Assembly: GCF_002179555.1 (NCBI RefSeq)
Contig: NZ_NHOU01000004.1
Span: 124,001 to 188,000, forward strand
Length of the DNA stretch: 64,000 nt
Direction of reading: 5' to 3'
Source of the DNA: Salinicola salarius
GTDB lineage: Bacteria; Pseudomonadota; Gammaproteobacteria; Pseudomonadales; Halomonadaceae
Shown here: positions 16,193 through 26,300 of the stretch, one piece after another
Layout: each line of letters begins with the position of its first letter
Position numbering within the stretch: position 1 is the first letter of the stretch
The notes under the pieces: generated by a model
Told to the model about the DNA's origin: nothing
The model's database searches: none
Seen by the model: the letters and a program-made list of their open reading frames with translations, nothing else
Program-made: the position numbers and the translations under genes

Positions 16193-17149
16193 ATGACACA
16201 GCAACTCGACTCTCTCAAGCAACTTTCCATGGTGGTTGCCGATACGGGCGATCTGGATGCCATTCGCCGTTATCAGCCCCACGATGCGACTACCAACCCG
16301 TCTCTGATTCTCAAGGCGTTCGATCTCGAGGGTTATCAGGATCTGATCAAAGAGACCCTGAGCGCGGTCAAGTCGGAAATTTCCGACCCCGATGCCCGCA
16401 TCGAAGAGGCGGTCGATCGCCTGTCGGTCGCCATCGGCACCGAGATCACCAAGCTGGTGCCCGGCCGGGTATCCACCGAAGTGGCCGCCAAGCTCTCGTT
16501 CGACGAGCAGGCGAGCATCGACAAGGCTCATCACCTGATCGATCTCTACGAGAAGCGCGGCGTCTCCAAGGATCGCGTACTGATCAAGCTGGCCTCGACC
16601 TGGGAAGGCATCCGCGCCGCCGAGAAGCTGGAGAAGGAAGGCATCAACTGCAACCTGACGCTGCTGTTCTCCGATGCTCAGGCCCGTGCCTGCTTCGAAG
16701 CCGGCGTCTATCTGATCTCGCCGTTCGTCGGCCGCGTCACCGACTGGTACAAGAAGGCGACCGGCACCGAATCCTACGCGCCGGACGAAGACCCGGGCGT
16801 CAAGTTCGTTCGCGGCGTTTGCGACTACGCCAGCCGCTACGGGTACGACACCGTGGTCATGGGCGCCAGCTTCCGCAATACCGACCAGATCCTGGCACTG
16901 GCAGGCTGCAACCGCCTGACCATCTCGCCGGCGCTGCTTGAGGAACTCTCCTCGGCGGAAGGGGAAGTGACCCGCAAGGTGACCGATACCGGTAGCGGCA
17001 GCGAGCGTCTCGACCCGATCGGTGAAGCGCAGTTCCGTTGGGAGCACAACGAGGACGCCATGGCGACCGAAAAGCTGGCCGAAGGCATTCGCACCTTCGC
17101 CGCCGACCAGAAGAAGCTGGAAGGGCTGCTGGCCAAGCGTCTCGGCTAA
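16193..17149 (+). CDS. tal: transaldolase
   Basis: The 318-residue protein matches TalB throughout: start [20 protein letters not shown], substrate motif [12 protein letters not shown], and the Schiff-base lysine in [11 protein letters not shown]. Transaldolase moves a dihydroxyacetone unit between sugar phosphates in the pentose phosphate pathway. GGAG precedes ATG 16193. A 292-base gap separates it from xylB, with only a weak GCCTTG/CAAGGC hairpin at 15936-15951, so it may have its own promoter. It still fits the pathway that drains xylulose 5-phosphate. Confidence 0.95.
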   Translation: MTQQLDSLKQLSMVVADTGDLDAIRRYQPHDATTNPSLILKAFDLEGYQDLIKETLSAVKSEISDPDARIEEAVDRLSVAIGTEITKLVPGRVSTEVAAKLSFDEQASIDKAHHLIDLYEKRGVSKDRVLIKLASTWEGIRAAEKLEKEGINCNLTLLFSDAQARACFEAGVYLISPFVGRVTDWYKKATGTESYAPDEDPGVKFVRGVCDYASRYGYDTVVMGASFRNTDQILALAGCNRLTISPALLEELSSAEGEVTRKVTDTGSGSERLDPIGEAQFRWEHNEDAMATEKLAEGIRTFAADQKKLEGLLAKRLG

Positions 17150-17176
17150 GTCTTTTCTTTCAAGCTCGATGATGAG

Positions 17177-17206
17177 ACACCCGGCCATGTGCCGGGTGTT
17201 TTTTTA
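17177..17206 (+). terminator. rho-independent terminator after transaldolase
   Basis: ACACCCGGC pairs with GCCGGGTGT around a five-base loop, and seven T follow. Confidence 0.93.
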
Positions 17207-17562
17207 TTGGTGGACCGGACTTGGTGGTGGACCGGACCTGGCTGATTCTTGAGTGAAGAGGGCATCACTGATCGTGAATCAGCCATCCTCACCGTTGATT
17301 GACGAGGGGGCTTAACGCTCGCCCCCTCGCCGCTCCCCCTCTTTTTGACGCCGCCGGTCGGCGAAACCCTGGTCGCTCGAGTGTCGATCTCGGGTCGGCG
17401 CGAAAGGGCATCCTGCCCAACGCGCCTCTTGCGTCATCCATGACGCAAGACCCGGTTCGACACTCGATTGCCCAGCGCCGTCCGGGAAAGGCGTCATCGG
17501 GTGGCAGTCGACAGGCTTTGAGGTCGAAATCTACCCGAGGCGTCTTCTGTCGATCGGAGGAG
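17207..17562. other. intergenic region with two long dyads and a 17-bp duplication
   Basis: No convincing gene is seen. A 17-bp unit GGTGGACCGGAC(T/C)TGG is duplicated at about 17209-17242. CGAGGGGGC/GCCCCCTCG forms a 9-bp stem at 17303-17329. TCTTGCGTCAT/ATGACGCAAGA forms an 11-bp stem with a 2-base centre at 17427-17450. None has a T-run. They lie downstream of the minus-strand flavin enzyme gene and may end its transcript or be REP-like. Confidence 0.5.
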
Positions 17563-18558
<996 letters not shown>

Positions 18559-18595
18559 GAGCGTTCTCGTCGGAGAAATGGGCGGGCGCTCGTTA

Positions 18596-18625
18596 GCGCC
18601 CTCATGATCCCCATCATGAGGGCGC
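18596..18625. promoter_or_regulatory. 30-bp perfect-arm dyad upstream of the flavin enzyme gene
   Basis: GCGCCCTCATGAT and ATCATGAGGGCGC are perfect 13-bp arms around CCCC. The region lies in the probable 5' leader of the minus-strand gene. It has no T-run, so an operator or leader hairpin is more likely than a terminator. Confidence 0.55.
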
Positions 18626-18986
18626 CGGGGGCGAATGCAACCGATATGTGGTGTCGATTTTGATTGGCACGCGGACGCGCTCTTTCCGGGAGAGCGCTTT
18701 GGGGCGATGTCAGCAGGGGCCGGGACCGGCTGACGGCGCTGACGTGCGGCGTCTCGCTGCCGGGGCTGGAGCCGATAACCCGTCACCGAATGGCTCTCCG
18801 GCGAATGATTGAAAGGTAGGCCGGGGAGGTAGTCCAAAGGGAACTTACGCCGGAGCCACCCTGACATGGTATGTTGGAGTTCCTCGGAAGCGTGACTCGA
18901 GACAGCTGACAGGTAGCGTCGAGGTACAGAGCGTCGTCTACACTGATGATGTCAAAAGGAAATCAGCACAATCAAAAGGGGACGAC

Positions 18987-20621
18987 ATGCCCAAGCTTGG
19001 TAAACAAGGTGTATTCATCGTCTCGGCGATGGTGATAGCGGCGATCGTCGCCGTTGGCGCCATTTTCCCGACTGGATTTGGGAATATTGCCAACGCTGCA
19101 TTGGGTGCGACCACGCACTACTTTGGATGGTTTTATCTGCTATCCGTGTTCGGATTCGTGATTTTTCTGGTCGGCCTGGCGTTCAGCAAGTACGGAAAGA
19201 TTCGCTTGGGGCCGCAGGACAGCAAGCCGACCTATGGCTTCTTTTCCTGGGTGAGCATGCTGCTCGCAGCGGGCTTCGGCGTCGGTCTGGTGTTCTACGG
19301 CATGGCGGAACCGATGACGCATTACATGACGCCGCCCTACGGCGACGTGGCGCCGGAATCCGCCGAGTCGGCGCGCTATGCAATCCAATATGCCTTTTTC
19401 AACTGGGGTATTCACCAGTGGGCGGCCTTTTCGGTCGTCGGCCTGATCATTGCCTACTATCAGTTTCGCAAGAACCAGGCGGGCATGGTTTCCAACGTGC
19501 TGTCGTCGGTCACCGCGAAACGTCCGAAGCTGCGCCGTCTTGGGCCGATCCTCGATATCTTTGCCGTCGTCGCGACGGTAATGGGTGTGGCGACCTCCAT
19601 CGGGCTGGCCGTGCTGCAGATCAACGGCGGTCTGCATTCCGTGTTCGACGTGCCCGAAAACATGATGTGGCAGTTCATCATCATGGGTGCGATGTTCATC
19701 TGCTACATGATCTCGGCGACGTCGGGGCTGGACAAGGGCATCAAGAATCTGTCCAACCTGAACTTGATCATCTGTTTCGCGCTGATGTTCTACATCCTGT
19801 TCACGGGACCGACCATCGCGATTCTCGAGACCATCACGCTGGGCATCGGCGACTACCTGCAGAACTTCATCGGCATGAGCCTGCGGATGTCTCCCTACGA
19901 TGACAGCCAGTGGGCGTCCAACTGGACGATTTTCTACTGGGCCTGGGTCATCGCCTGGTCGCCGTTCGTCGGTACCTTCGTGGCGCGTATCTCGCGCGGC
20001 CGCACCATCAAGCAGTATGTCTTCGGCGTGCTCGTCGTGCCGCCGCTGCTGGCCTGCCTGTGGATCGGTGTGTTCGGCGGCGCCGCCATTCAGATGGAGA
20101 TGAACAGCGACGCCGGGCTGGCCCAGGCGACGGCCGACAACATCACTTCGGCGCTGTTCCGGATGTTCGATCTGATGCCGTTCTCGAACGTGCTATCGGT
20201 CGTCGCGCTTTGCCTGATCTTCATCTTCCTGGTGACGTCGGCGGATTCCGCGACCTACATCGTCTCGCAGATGACCGATAACGGCTCGCTCAATCCGCCG
20301 CTGATGAAGCGGATCATCTGGGGGGTGCTGATCGCGGCCATCTGTCTGACGCTGCTGTCCGCAGGCGGGGAGAACGGGCTGAAGGGGTTGCAGTCGGCAT
20401 CGGTGCTGGCGGCGCTGCCATTCACGTTCATTCTCTACGGAATGATATTCGTGACCCTGAAAGAGCTGCGCGCCGACCGCAAGGCGATGCTGACCGCGCT
20501 CTATCGTCGCCATAGCGATACGCCGGTAGGCGCCGATGCGTTCGAAGCCGAAGAGCTGGCGGAAGAAGATCGCTACCGCCGCGCGCCGGACATCAAGAAT
20601 CGCCGCATCAATCCGCGATAG
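18987..20621 (+). CDS. BCCT-family osmolyte transporter (betaine/choline/carnitine type)
   Basis: The 544-residue carrier has about twelve membrane helices and the BCCT landmarks FGVGLVFYGMAEPMTHYM (helix 3) and WTIFYWAWVIAWSPFVGTF with the aromatic cluster of helix 8. It is a Na+-coupled importer of trimethylammonium solutes such as glycine betaine. The cytoplasmic tail is charged (EAEELAEEDRYRRAPD), as in osmotically gated members. The 18626-18986 gap upstream holds no gene; an AAAAGGGG ribosome site lies before ATG 18987. The exact substrate cannot be read. Confidence 0.93.
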   Translation: MPKLGKQGVFIVSAMVIAAIVAVGAIFPTGFGNIANAALGATTHYFGWFYLLSVFGFVIFLVGLAFSKYGKIRLGPQDSKPTYGFFSWVSMLLAAGFGVGLVFYGMAEPMTHYMTPPYGDVAPESAESARYAIQYAFFNWGIHQWAAFSVVGLIIAYYQFRKNQAGMVSNVLSSVTAKRPKLRRLGPILDIFAVVATVMGVATSIGLAVLQINGGLHSVFDVPENMMWQFIIMGAMFICYMISATSGLDKGIKNLSNLNLIICFALMFYILFTGPTIAILETITLGIGDYLQNFIGMSLRMSPYDDSQWASNWTIFYWAWVIAWSPFVGTFVARISRGRTIKQYVFGVLVVPPLLACLWIGVFGGAAIQMEMNSDAGLAQATADNITSALFRMFDLMPFSNVLSVVALCLIFIFLVTSADSATYIVSQMTDNGSLNPPLMKRIIWGVLIAAICLTLLSAGGENGLKGLQSASVLAALPFTFILYGMIFVTLKELRADRKAMLTALYRRHSDTPVGADAFEAEELAEEDRYRRAPDIKNRRINPR

Positions 20622-20638
20622 TCGGGCGTGATATCGCG

Positions 20639-20672
20639 ACGGCCCCGGTCCGCAAGGATCGGGGCCGTTTTC
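20639..20672 (+). terminator. terminator after the BCCT gene
   Basis: ACGGCCCCGGTCC pairs with GGATCGGGGCCGT (one G-T pair) around GCAA, followed by TTT-C-G. It has a strong stem and a short T-run. Confidence 0.8.
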
Positions 20673-20813
20673 GTTGGTGGCGCCGTGCTGTCGACATCGA
20701 ACGCGAGCGAGGAGCCAGGAGAGTGGCGAAGAACGGCGAAAAGACCTAATTTGAGTTCAACTCGAGAGGCTCGCCGCCGTTAACATAATCATGACGACTT
20801 GCGGAACTTGCCC

Positions 20814-21017
20814 ATGCGCCCGGCCATGAAGCCCACTCGCCAACTAGGCCGACACCAACTAGGCCAACACCACCTACGCCAAGGCGCGACCCGGCGTTCG
20901 GTGGCACCTGTCGAGGCACCGGTCGACCGGTGGCTCAATCTACTGGTCAGCGTATCCGTGGTCACGGCGCTGATCGTCGGCGGCGTGGCGCTGATCGTTA
21001 CCTTGCTGTTCCACTGA
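20814..21017 (+). CDS. possible small single-pass membrane protein with repetitive N-terminus
   Basis: A frame opening at ATG 20814 (or a nearby TTG at 20799) gives about 67 residues. The N-terminal part is a His/Gln/Leu repeat coded by three 15-bp DNA units at 20840-20884. The C-terminus is a clean hydrophobic helix (residues about 42-65, LNLLVSVSVVTALIVGGVAL). I find no clear ribosome site and recognise no family. It sits in the 20673-21068 gap between the BCCT terminator and the GntR gene. It may be real but could be chance. Confidence 0.35.
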   Translation: MRPAMKPTRQLGRHQLGQHHLRQGATRRSVAPVEAPVDRWLNLLVSVSVVTALIVGGVALIVTLLFH

Positions 21018-21068
21018 TCGCCACGATCATGGTCATCCAGTTAGCCTCGTTCTCGAAGGTTGCCGATC

Positions 21069-21767
21069 TCAAGACGAGCCTTCCGGCATCGGTCGCTCTG
21101 CGCGGCGTTGGCGCTGCAATCGCTGCATCGAGGCCACCAGGTCGTTGAACCGTTCCCCTTGAATCTGGACGTGAGCCTTGATCGCCGCTTCGGCAGCGTC
21201 GGCATCGCCGCGCTCCAGCGCCGCCATGATCGCTTCGTGCTCGTCGAAACTGCTGGCGAGACGGCGGCGGGCATGCAGCTGCAGGCGGCGATAGGGCTTG
21301 AGAATGGCGTGCAGGCGCGAGGCTTCCTGTGCCAGGAAGTCATTATGGCTGGCCTGGTAGATCAGGTGATGAAAGGTGCCGTTTTCGTAGTAGTAACCGT
21401 CGGCATCGCCGGCAGTCATGCATTCGCGACAAGCCGCCTGGGCGCGATGCAGCGCCGCCAGTTCCTCTGGCGTCATGCGACGGGCCGCCAGGCGCGCGCA
21501 CATTCCTTCCAGCTCCGCCATCACTTCGAAACGCTCGACCAGTTCGGTCACGCTCAACTGGGCGACGAATGTTCCGCGTTTGGGCAGCACCCGCACCATG
21601 CCGGATGCGGCGAGCTGCTGCAGCGCCTCGCGGATCGGCGTACGCGAGCAGTCATACTCCTGCGCCAGTGCCGCCGGGTCCAGTTTGTCTCCAGGCGCGT
21701 AATGACCTTCGACGATGGCATCCTCTAGCAGGTCGCGAAGCCGCTGGGCATGCGGGATGCGGGCCAT
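21069..21767 (-). CDS. GntR/FadR-family regulator of malonate genes
   Basis: The 232-residue protein starts MARIPHAQRLRDLLEDAIVEG after AGGAGAAAG. The winged helix is in residues 8-75 (YDCSRTPIREALQQLAASGMV, RGTFVAQ), and an all-helical FCD effector domain follows (residues 85-220, with the acidic/His metal-pocket residues in FHHLIYQASHN and SFDEHEAIMAAL). It is divergent from malonyl-CoA decarboxylase. A perfect 16-bp palindrome lies between the two genes, so it is the likely malonate-responsive regulator (MatR role, inference). Confidence 0.9.
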   Translation of the reverse strand: MARIPHAQRLRDLLEDAIVEGHYAPGDKLDPAALAQEYDCSRTPIREALQQLAASGMVRVLPKRGTFVAQLSVTELVERFEVMAELEGMCARLAARRMTPEELAALHRAQAACRECMTAGDADGYYYENGTFHHLIYQASHNDFLAQEASRLHAILKPYRRLQLHARRRLASSFDEHEAIMAALERGDADAAEAAIKAHVQIQGERFNDLVASMQRLQRQRRAERPMPEGSS

Positions 21768-21811
21768 ATTAGACTTTCTCCTATGTTGACACCGGGCTGG
21801 CCGGGGCATAA

Positions 21812-21827
21812 CTGTTATATATAACAG
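21812..21827. promoter_or_regulatory. perfect 16-bp palindrome, probable GntR operator
   Basis: CTGTTATATATAACAG is fully symmetric and lies between the divergent GntR and malonyl-CoA decarboxylase genes. A related half site, GTTAACAG, follows at about 21842-21849, and TATAACAG recurs at 25026-25033 before madL. Confidence 0.75.
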
Positions 21828-21967
21828 AGCGATGACATGTATGTTAACAGTCGGTTTCGGAATTCATGCCGACGTTTTTCTGCCAGACCGCTTCGCTCTG
21901 CCGAACGCTCGTCGCTGCCGCCGCTGGTGACAGCCCGAGCTCCAGCCACAGACCCGAGAGGGCCGGC

Positions 21968-23332
21968 ATGAACGTCAACATGAATTTTCTGCAGGATCTT
22001 CTCTCCAGCATCGGCCGCCGGACACGAGGCCAGCATCTTGTCGGTAGCGAAGATGGCGGGACGCCGAGCAGTATGGCGCGGCTGACATCGGTATGCGAAA
22101 CGCTGATGCAGCCCGGCGGCGAGGCGTCCCAGATTCTGATCGCCCAGGAGGCGCTGGAGCGCTACGCCTCGCTCGGCGAGAGCGACCGGCTTGCCTTCTT
22201 CCAGTTGCTGGGGGAACGCTACGCCGCCGAGCCCGACGCCATTCACGAGGCTTACGCGGCGTATCGCGACAACGGGGACAACGCCAGTCTGCAGCGGCTG
22301 TTCGCGGCCTGCGAGCCTCGTCGTCAGCACCTGCTGCGGCGGCTGAATTTGTGCCCGGGCGGCACCTACGAACTGGTCAAGATGCGCGCGGACCTGTTGC
22401 GCTGTCTCAAGGCGAACCCCGAGCTGGTGCCGCTGGATGCGGATTTCGATCATCTCTTCGCGTCCTGGTTCAACCGCGGCTTCCTGGTGCTGGAGAGCAT
22501 CGACTGGAACACGCCTGCCGCGGTACTCGAGAAGATCATCCACTATGAAGCCGTTCATGCCATCGGCGACTGGTCGGACCTGCGTCGGCGCCTCGACCCC
22601 GAAGATCGCCACTGCTATGCCTTCTTCCACCCGGCCACGGGTGACGAGCCGCTGATCTTCGTCGAAGTGGCGCTGTGTCGGGGTATTCCCGACAGCATCC
22701 AGACGATTCTGGAGGGTGGCGACGAGGTGCGTCCGGAAGAGGCCGATACTGCCGCCTTCTATAGCATCAGCAACTGCCAGGCCGGCCTGCGGGGTATCTC
22801 GTTCGGCAACTTCCTGATCAAGCAGGTCGTGCAGGAACTCAAGCGCAATCTGCCGAATCTCGAGAACTTCGTGACGCTCTCGCCGGTCCCTGGTTTTGCC
22901 AAGTGGCTGGCGACGGAACGCGAAAGTGGAACCTGCCAGCTCGCCGACGAGATCGCCGAGGGGCTCGACGAGGGGCGCTGGCTGGAAGACGCCAAACTGC
23001 GCGACAAGCTGAATGCCGAACTGCGGGGGCTGGCGGCGCATTACCTGACCGACGTCAAGCGCGATAGCGGCCTGCCGCTGGATCCGGTGGCCCGCTTTCA
23101 TCTGGGCAACGGCGCCAGCCTGCACCGGCTCAACTGGCCCGGCGATACCTCCGAGAACGGTCGCCGCCAGTCTCATGGCCTGATGGTCAATTATCTCTAC
23201 GAGCTCGACCGCATCGAGCAGAACCACGAAGCGTTCAGCCGCGAGGGCACGGTGGTCTGCACCAGCGAGATCCGCCGCGATGCCAAGCAGGGGCGCTCGC
23301 GCTGCCGTCATGGCTCCCGGACCGATGCCTGA
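21968..23332 (+). CDS. matA: malonyl-CoA decarboxylase
   Basis: The 454-residue enzyme converts malonyl-CoA to acetyl-CoA and CO2. It begins MNVNMNFLQDLLSSIGRRTR after GAGAGGG; an in-frame ATG at 21866 lacks a ribosome site. Family motifs include ISNCQAGLRGISFGNFLIKQ and the following TLSPVPGFAKWL (catalytic core), and ARFHLGNGASLHRLNWPGD near the C-terminus with the conserved His and Asn. Length is near that of rhizobial MatA. It is the first gene of matA-matB-madL-madM. Confidence 0.94.
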   Translation: MNVNMNFLQDLLSSIGRRTRGQHLVGSEDGGTPSSMARLTSVCETLMQPGGEASQILIAQEALERYASLGESDRLAFFQLLGERYAAEPDAIHEAYAAYRDNGDNASLQRLFAACEPRRQHLLRRLNLCPGGTYELVKMRADLLRCLKANPELVPLDADFDHLFASWFNRGFLVLESIDWNTPAAVLEKIIHYEAVHAIGDWSDLRRRLDPEDRHCYAFFHPATGDEPLIFVEVALCRGIPDSIQTILEGGDEVRPEEADTAAFYSISNCQAGLRGISFGNFLIKQVVQELKRNLPNLENFVTLSPVPGFAKWLATERESGTCQLADEIAEGLDEGRWLEDAKLRDKLNAELRGLAAHYLTDVKRDSGLPLDPVARFHLGNGASLHRLNWPGDTSENGRRQSHGLMVNYLYELDRIEQNHEAFSREGTVVCTSEIRRDAKQGRSRCRHGSRTDA

Positions 23333-23368
23333 TCGGTCGTGACCGTTTAACAAAGCAGGAGAGGTGGG

Positions 23369-24907
23369 ATGAATCAGAATCTGTATCTGCAATTCTCGGG
23401 CAATTTCGAGCGCCGCCCGGACAAGGTGATGATTGATACACCGAGCGGCGAGCAGTATCGCTATCGCGACGTGCTTTCCACTTCGCGGCGCATGGCGCGG
23501 GCCCTCCGCGAAAGCGGCGTGGTGCCGGGCGACCGCGTCGTGGTGCAGGTCGACAAGAGCCCGCAGGCGATCATGCTCTATCTGGCCTGCCTGCAGACGG
23601 GGGCGGTCTACCTGCCGCTCAATACTGCCTACACGGAGGCGGAAGTCGAATACTTCCTGACAGACGCCGAGCCGCGATTCTATGTCTGCCGCCCGGACGA
23701 CATCGACACCGCACGGCGGTTGGCACAGCGCTGTGGGGTATCGGTCGTCGAAAGCCTGGGCGCGGAAGCCGACGGGTCGTTGATGGAACGGGTCGCCAAG
23801 GCCGAGGAAGATCCGCACATCGCCGAGCTGGAAGCCAACGATCTGGCCTCGATCCTGTATACCTCCGGCACCACCGGGCGCTCCAAGGGTGCCATGCTGA
23901 GCCACGGCAATCTCGCTGCCAACAGCCAGGCGCTGGCGCAGTCCTGGCGCTTCAGCGCCGACGATCATCTGCTTCATGCCTTGCCGATCTTCCACACTCA
24001 CGGACTGTTCGTGGCGTGCAACATCATCCTGACCGTCGGCGCTTCGATGACCTTCCTGCCCAGGCTCGATGCCGAGCAACTGCTGGATCTGATGCCACGG
24101 GCAACGGCCTTGATGGGGGTGCCGACGTTCTACACCCGCCTGCTGGCCAGCCCGCGGCTGAACAGGGAGACCACCGCGAACATGCGCTTGTTCGTGTCCG
24201 GCTCCGCGCCGCTGCTGGCGGAAACCCATCGGGAATTCAGCGAACGTACCGGCCACGCCATTCTCGAACGCTACGGCATGACCGAGACCAATATGAACAC
24301 CTCGAACCCCTACGACGGCGAGCGTCGGCCGGGCACGGTCGGTTTCGCGCTGCCGGGTAGCGAGGTCCGCATTACCGATCGCGAAACCGGCAAGGCGTTG
24401 CCGGCGGAGGAAACCGGTCTGGTGGAAGTTCGCGGGCCGAACGTCTTCCAGGGCTATTGGCGAATGCCGGAAAAGACCGCCTCCGAGTTTCGCGACGACG
24501 GCTTCTTCATTACCGGCGATCTCGGGCTGATCGACGAAGACGGCTATCTGCACATCGTCGGCCGCGACAAGGATCTGGTGATCTCCGGCGGCTACAACGT
24601 CTATCCCAAGGAGATCGAGCAGTGGATCGACGAGCTGCCTCAGGTGGTGGAGTCGGCCGTCATCGGTGTCGCCCATCCTGATCTGGGCGAGGGGGTGACC
24701 GCGGCGGTGGTGCTGAAGCCGGGGGAATCGCTAGACGAGTCTGACGTGCTGGCGGCGCTGAAGGACAAGGTGGCGCGCTACAAGCAGCCGAAGCGGGTGT
24801 TCTTCATCGATAGCCTGCCACGCAACGTCATGGGCAAGGTCCAGAAGAACGCGCTGCGCGAACGCTATGCCGATATCTACCTGAGTGCCGAAACGGCAAA
24901 CCCATGA
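23369..24907 (+). CDS. matB: malonyl-CoA synthetase (malonate-CoA ligase)
   Basis: This 512-residue acyl-adenylate ligase activates malonate with ATP and CoA. AMP-binding motifs are LYTSGTTGRSKGAMLSHGN (P-loop), ERYGMTETNMNTSNPYDGER and the hinge IVGRDKDLVISGGYNVYPKE. The C-terminal lysine is in PRNVMGKVQKNALRERY. The TETNMN run is typical of MatB. It begins 36 bases after matA with AGGAGAGG, so it is co-transcribed. Confidence 0.94.
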   Translation: MNQNLYLQFSGNFERRPDKVMIDTPSGEQYRYRDVLSTSRRMARALRESGVVPGDRVVVQVDKSPQAIMLYLACLQTGAVYLPLNTAYTEAEVEYFLTDAEPRFYVCRPDDIDTARRLAQRCGVSVVESLGAEADGSLMERVAKAEEDPHIAELEANDLASILYTSGTTGRSKGAMLSHGNLAANSQALAQSWRFSADDHLLHALPIFHTHGLFVACNIILTVGASMTFLPRLDAEQLLDLMPRATALMGVPTFYTRLLASPRLNRETTANMRLFVSGSAPLLAETHREFSERTGHAILERYGMTETNMNTSNPYDGERRPGTVGFALPGSEVRITDRETGKALPAEETGLVEVRGPNVFQGYWRMPEKTASEFRDDGFFITGDLGLIDEDGYLHIVGRDKDLVISGGYNVYPKEIEQWIDELPQVVESAVIGVAHPDLGEGVTAAVVLKPGESLDESDVLAALKDKVARYKQPKRVFFIDSLPRNVMGKVQKNALRERYADIYLSAETANP

Positions 24908-25025
24908 ATATCGCGAGAGGTTTTTCACCCTCGCCGCGTGGGTAACGCGGCACGGCCGTCACGCCGGGCGTGGCGGTCCCGATACACGCCAAGCTCCGAC
25001 AACCGGGCCAATCATAACCATTCTC

Positions 25026-25033
25026 TATAACAG
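25026..25033 (+). promoter_or_regulatory. TATAACAG half site before madL
   Basis: This octamer equals the right half of the palindrome at 21812-21827 and lies 20 bases before the madL start codon. It could let the GntR protein also touch the transporter genes. Eight bases alone are weak evidence. Confidence 0.3.
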
Positions 25034-25053
25034 TGCCCCAAGAGGTGACAACG

Positions 25054-25455
25054 ATGGTGATCTACGGTGTAGCACTCCTGGCCGGCTGCATGCTGGTCGG
25101 GCTAATCATCGGCGACGTACTCGGCCAGTTGCTGGGAATCGATGCCAATCTGGGCGGTGTGGGCATTGCCATGCTGCTGCTGATCTTCGTGACCGGCTAC
25201 CTCAAGGATCGCGGCAAGCTGCCGGAGACGACCGAGAGCGGCATCAACTTCTGGAATGCGATGTACATTCCCATCGTCGTTGCCATGGCGGCCAGCCAGA
25301 ACGTGGCGGCTGCCTTCAGTGGCGGCATGGTGGCGATCCTGGCCGGAGTGCTGGCCGTCGTGCTGGGGCTGGCGCTGGTTCCCGTGCTGACCGGCAGGAA
25401 GGTCGACGATGCGAGCCCGCTCGACTCGACGCCAACAGCCCATAGCGGCCACTGA
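25054..25455 (+). CDS. madL: malonate transporter subunit MadL
   Basis: The 133-residue membrane protein has about four helices and the MadL pattern VIYGVALLAGCMLVGLIIGD, then KDRGKLPETTESGINFWNAM and IPIVVAMAASQNV. GAGGTG six bases upstream favours ATG 25054 over an in-frame GTG at 25033. With MadM it forms a two-component malonate/Na+ carrier. It lies 146 bases after matB, possibly with its own promoter or operator half site. Confidence 0.92.
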   Translation: MVIYGVALLAGCMLVGLIIGDVLGQLLGIDANLGGVGIAMLLLIFVTGYLKDRGKLPETTESGINFWNAMYIPIVVAMAASQNVAAAFSGGMVAILAGVLAVVLGLALVPVLTGRKVDDASPLDSTPTAHSGH

Positions 25456-25469
25456 AAGGGGAGGCTCGC

Positions 25470-26231
25470 ATGAACGATTCCATTGTGTCGCTGGTCGACA
25501 AGTATCACCTGATTGCCGCTTTTGCCGTGATCGGCCTGACCATGTACGTGGCGTACTGGCTCAGTCGCCATCTCACCGCGGGCCGTCTGCATGGCTCGGC
25601 AATCGCGATCATCATCGGCTTGATCCTCGCCTATGTCGGTGGGGCATCCACCGGCGGCAGCAAGGGGCTTTCGGATGTCACGCTGTTTTCCGGTCTGGGA
25701 TTGATGGGGGGCGGCATGCTGCGGGATCTGGCGATCATCGCCACCGCGTACGGCGTGCGTCTGCAGGAGGTCAAGAAAGCAGGCCTGCGTGGCGTGATCG
25801 CCCTGTTTCTCGGCGTGCTGGTGTCGTTCGTGGCGGGGGCCGTCGTCGCGATCGGCTTCGGCTATACCGATCCGGTCGACATCACCACGATCGCGGCCGG
25901 CGCGGTGACCTATATCGTCGGACCGGTAACCGGGGCCACGCTGGGCGCGAGTTCGGAAGTGATTGCGCTGTCGATCGCCGCCGGCCTGGTCAAATCGATC
26001 CTGACCATGATCGCGACACCGATGACCGCGAAGCTCATCGGGCTGGACAACCCGCGCTCGGCGATGATCTTTGGCGGCCTGATCGGGACGACCAGCGGCG
26101 TCGCGGCGGGTCTCGCGGCCACCGACGCGCGGCTGGTGCCCTACGGTGCGATGACCGCGACGTTCTATACCGGGCTCGGCATCCTGCTGGCGCCGACGGT
26201 CCTGTTCCTCGCAGTGCGGGCGATTTTCTGA
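25470..26231 (+). CDS. madM: malonate transporter subunit MadM
   Basis: The 253-residue, highly hydrophobic protein begins MNDSIVSLVDKYHLIAAFAV and contains the MadM-type segments GLILAYVGGASTGGSKGLSD and TTIAAGAVTYIVGPVTGATL. It begins 14 bases after madL. It closes the malonate operon; the next gene is convergent. Confidence 0.93.
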   Translation: MNDSIVSLVDKYHLIAAFAVIGLTMYVAYWLSRHLTAGRLHGSAIAIIIGLILAYVGGASTGGSKGLSDVTLFSGLGLMGGGMLRDLAIIATAYGVRLQEVKKAGLRGVIALFLGVLVSFVAGAVVAIGFGYTDPVDITTIAAGAVTYIVGPVTGATLGASSEVIALSIAAGLVKSILTMIATPMTAKLIGLDNPRSAMIFGGLIGTTSGVAAGLAATDARLVPYGAMTATFYTGLGILLAPTVLFLAVRAIF

Positions 26232-26300
26232 ATCTCTGTCCGAAAGACCGCTTCGGAACGACCCAAGTCCGGGCGCTCGTTCCGGAAAGGCAGCCAGTGG

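Noticed and set aside
21815-24676. 953-codon minus-strand frame opposite matA and matB
   Set aside because: Both plus-strand genes have full catalytic motifs; the antisense frame shows no domain pattern.
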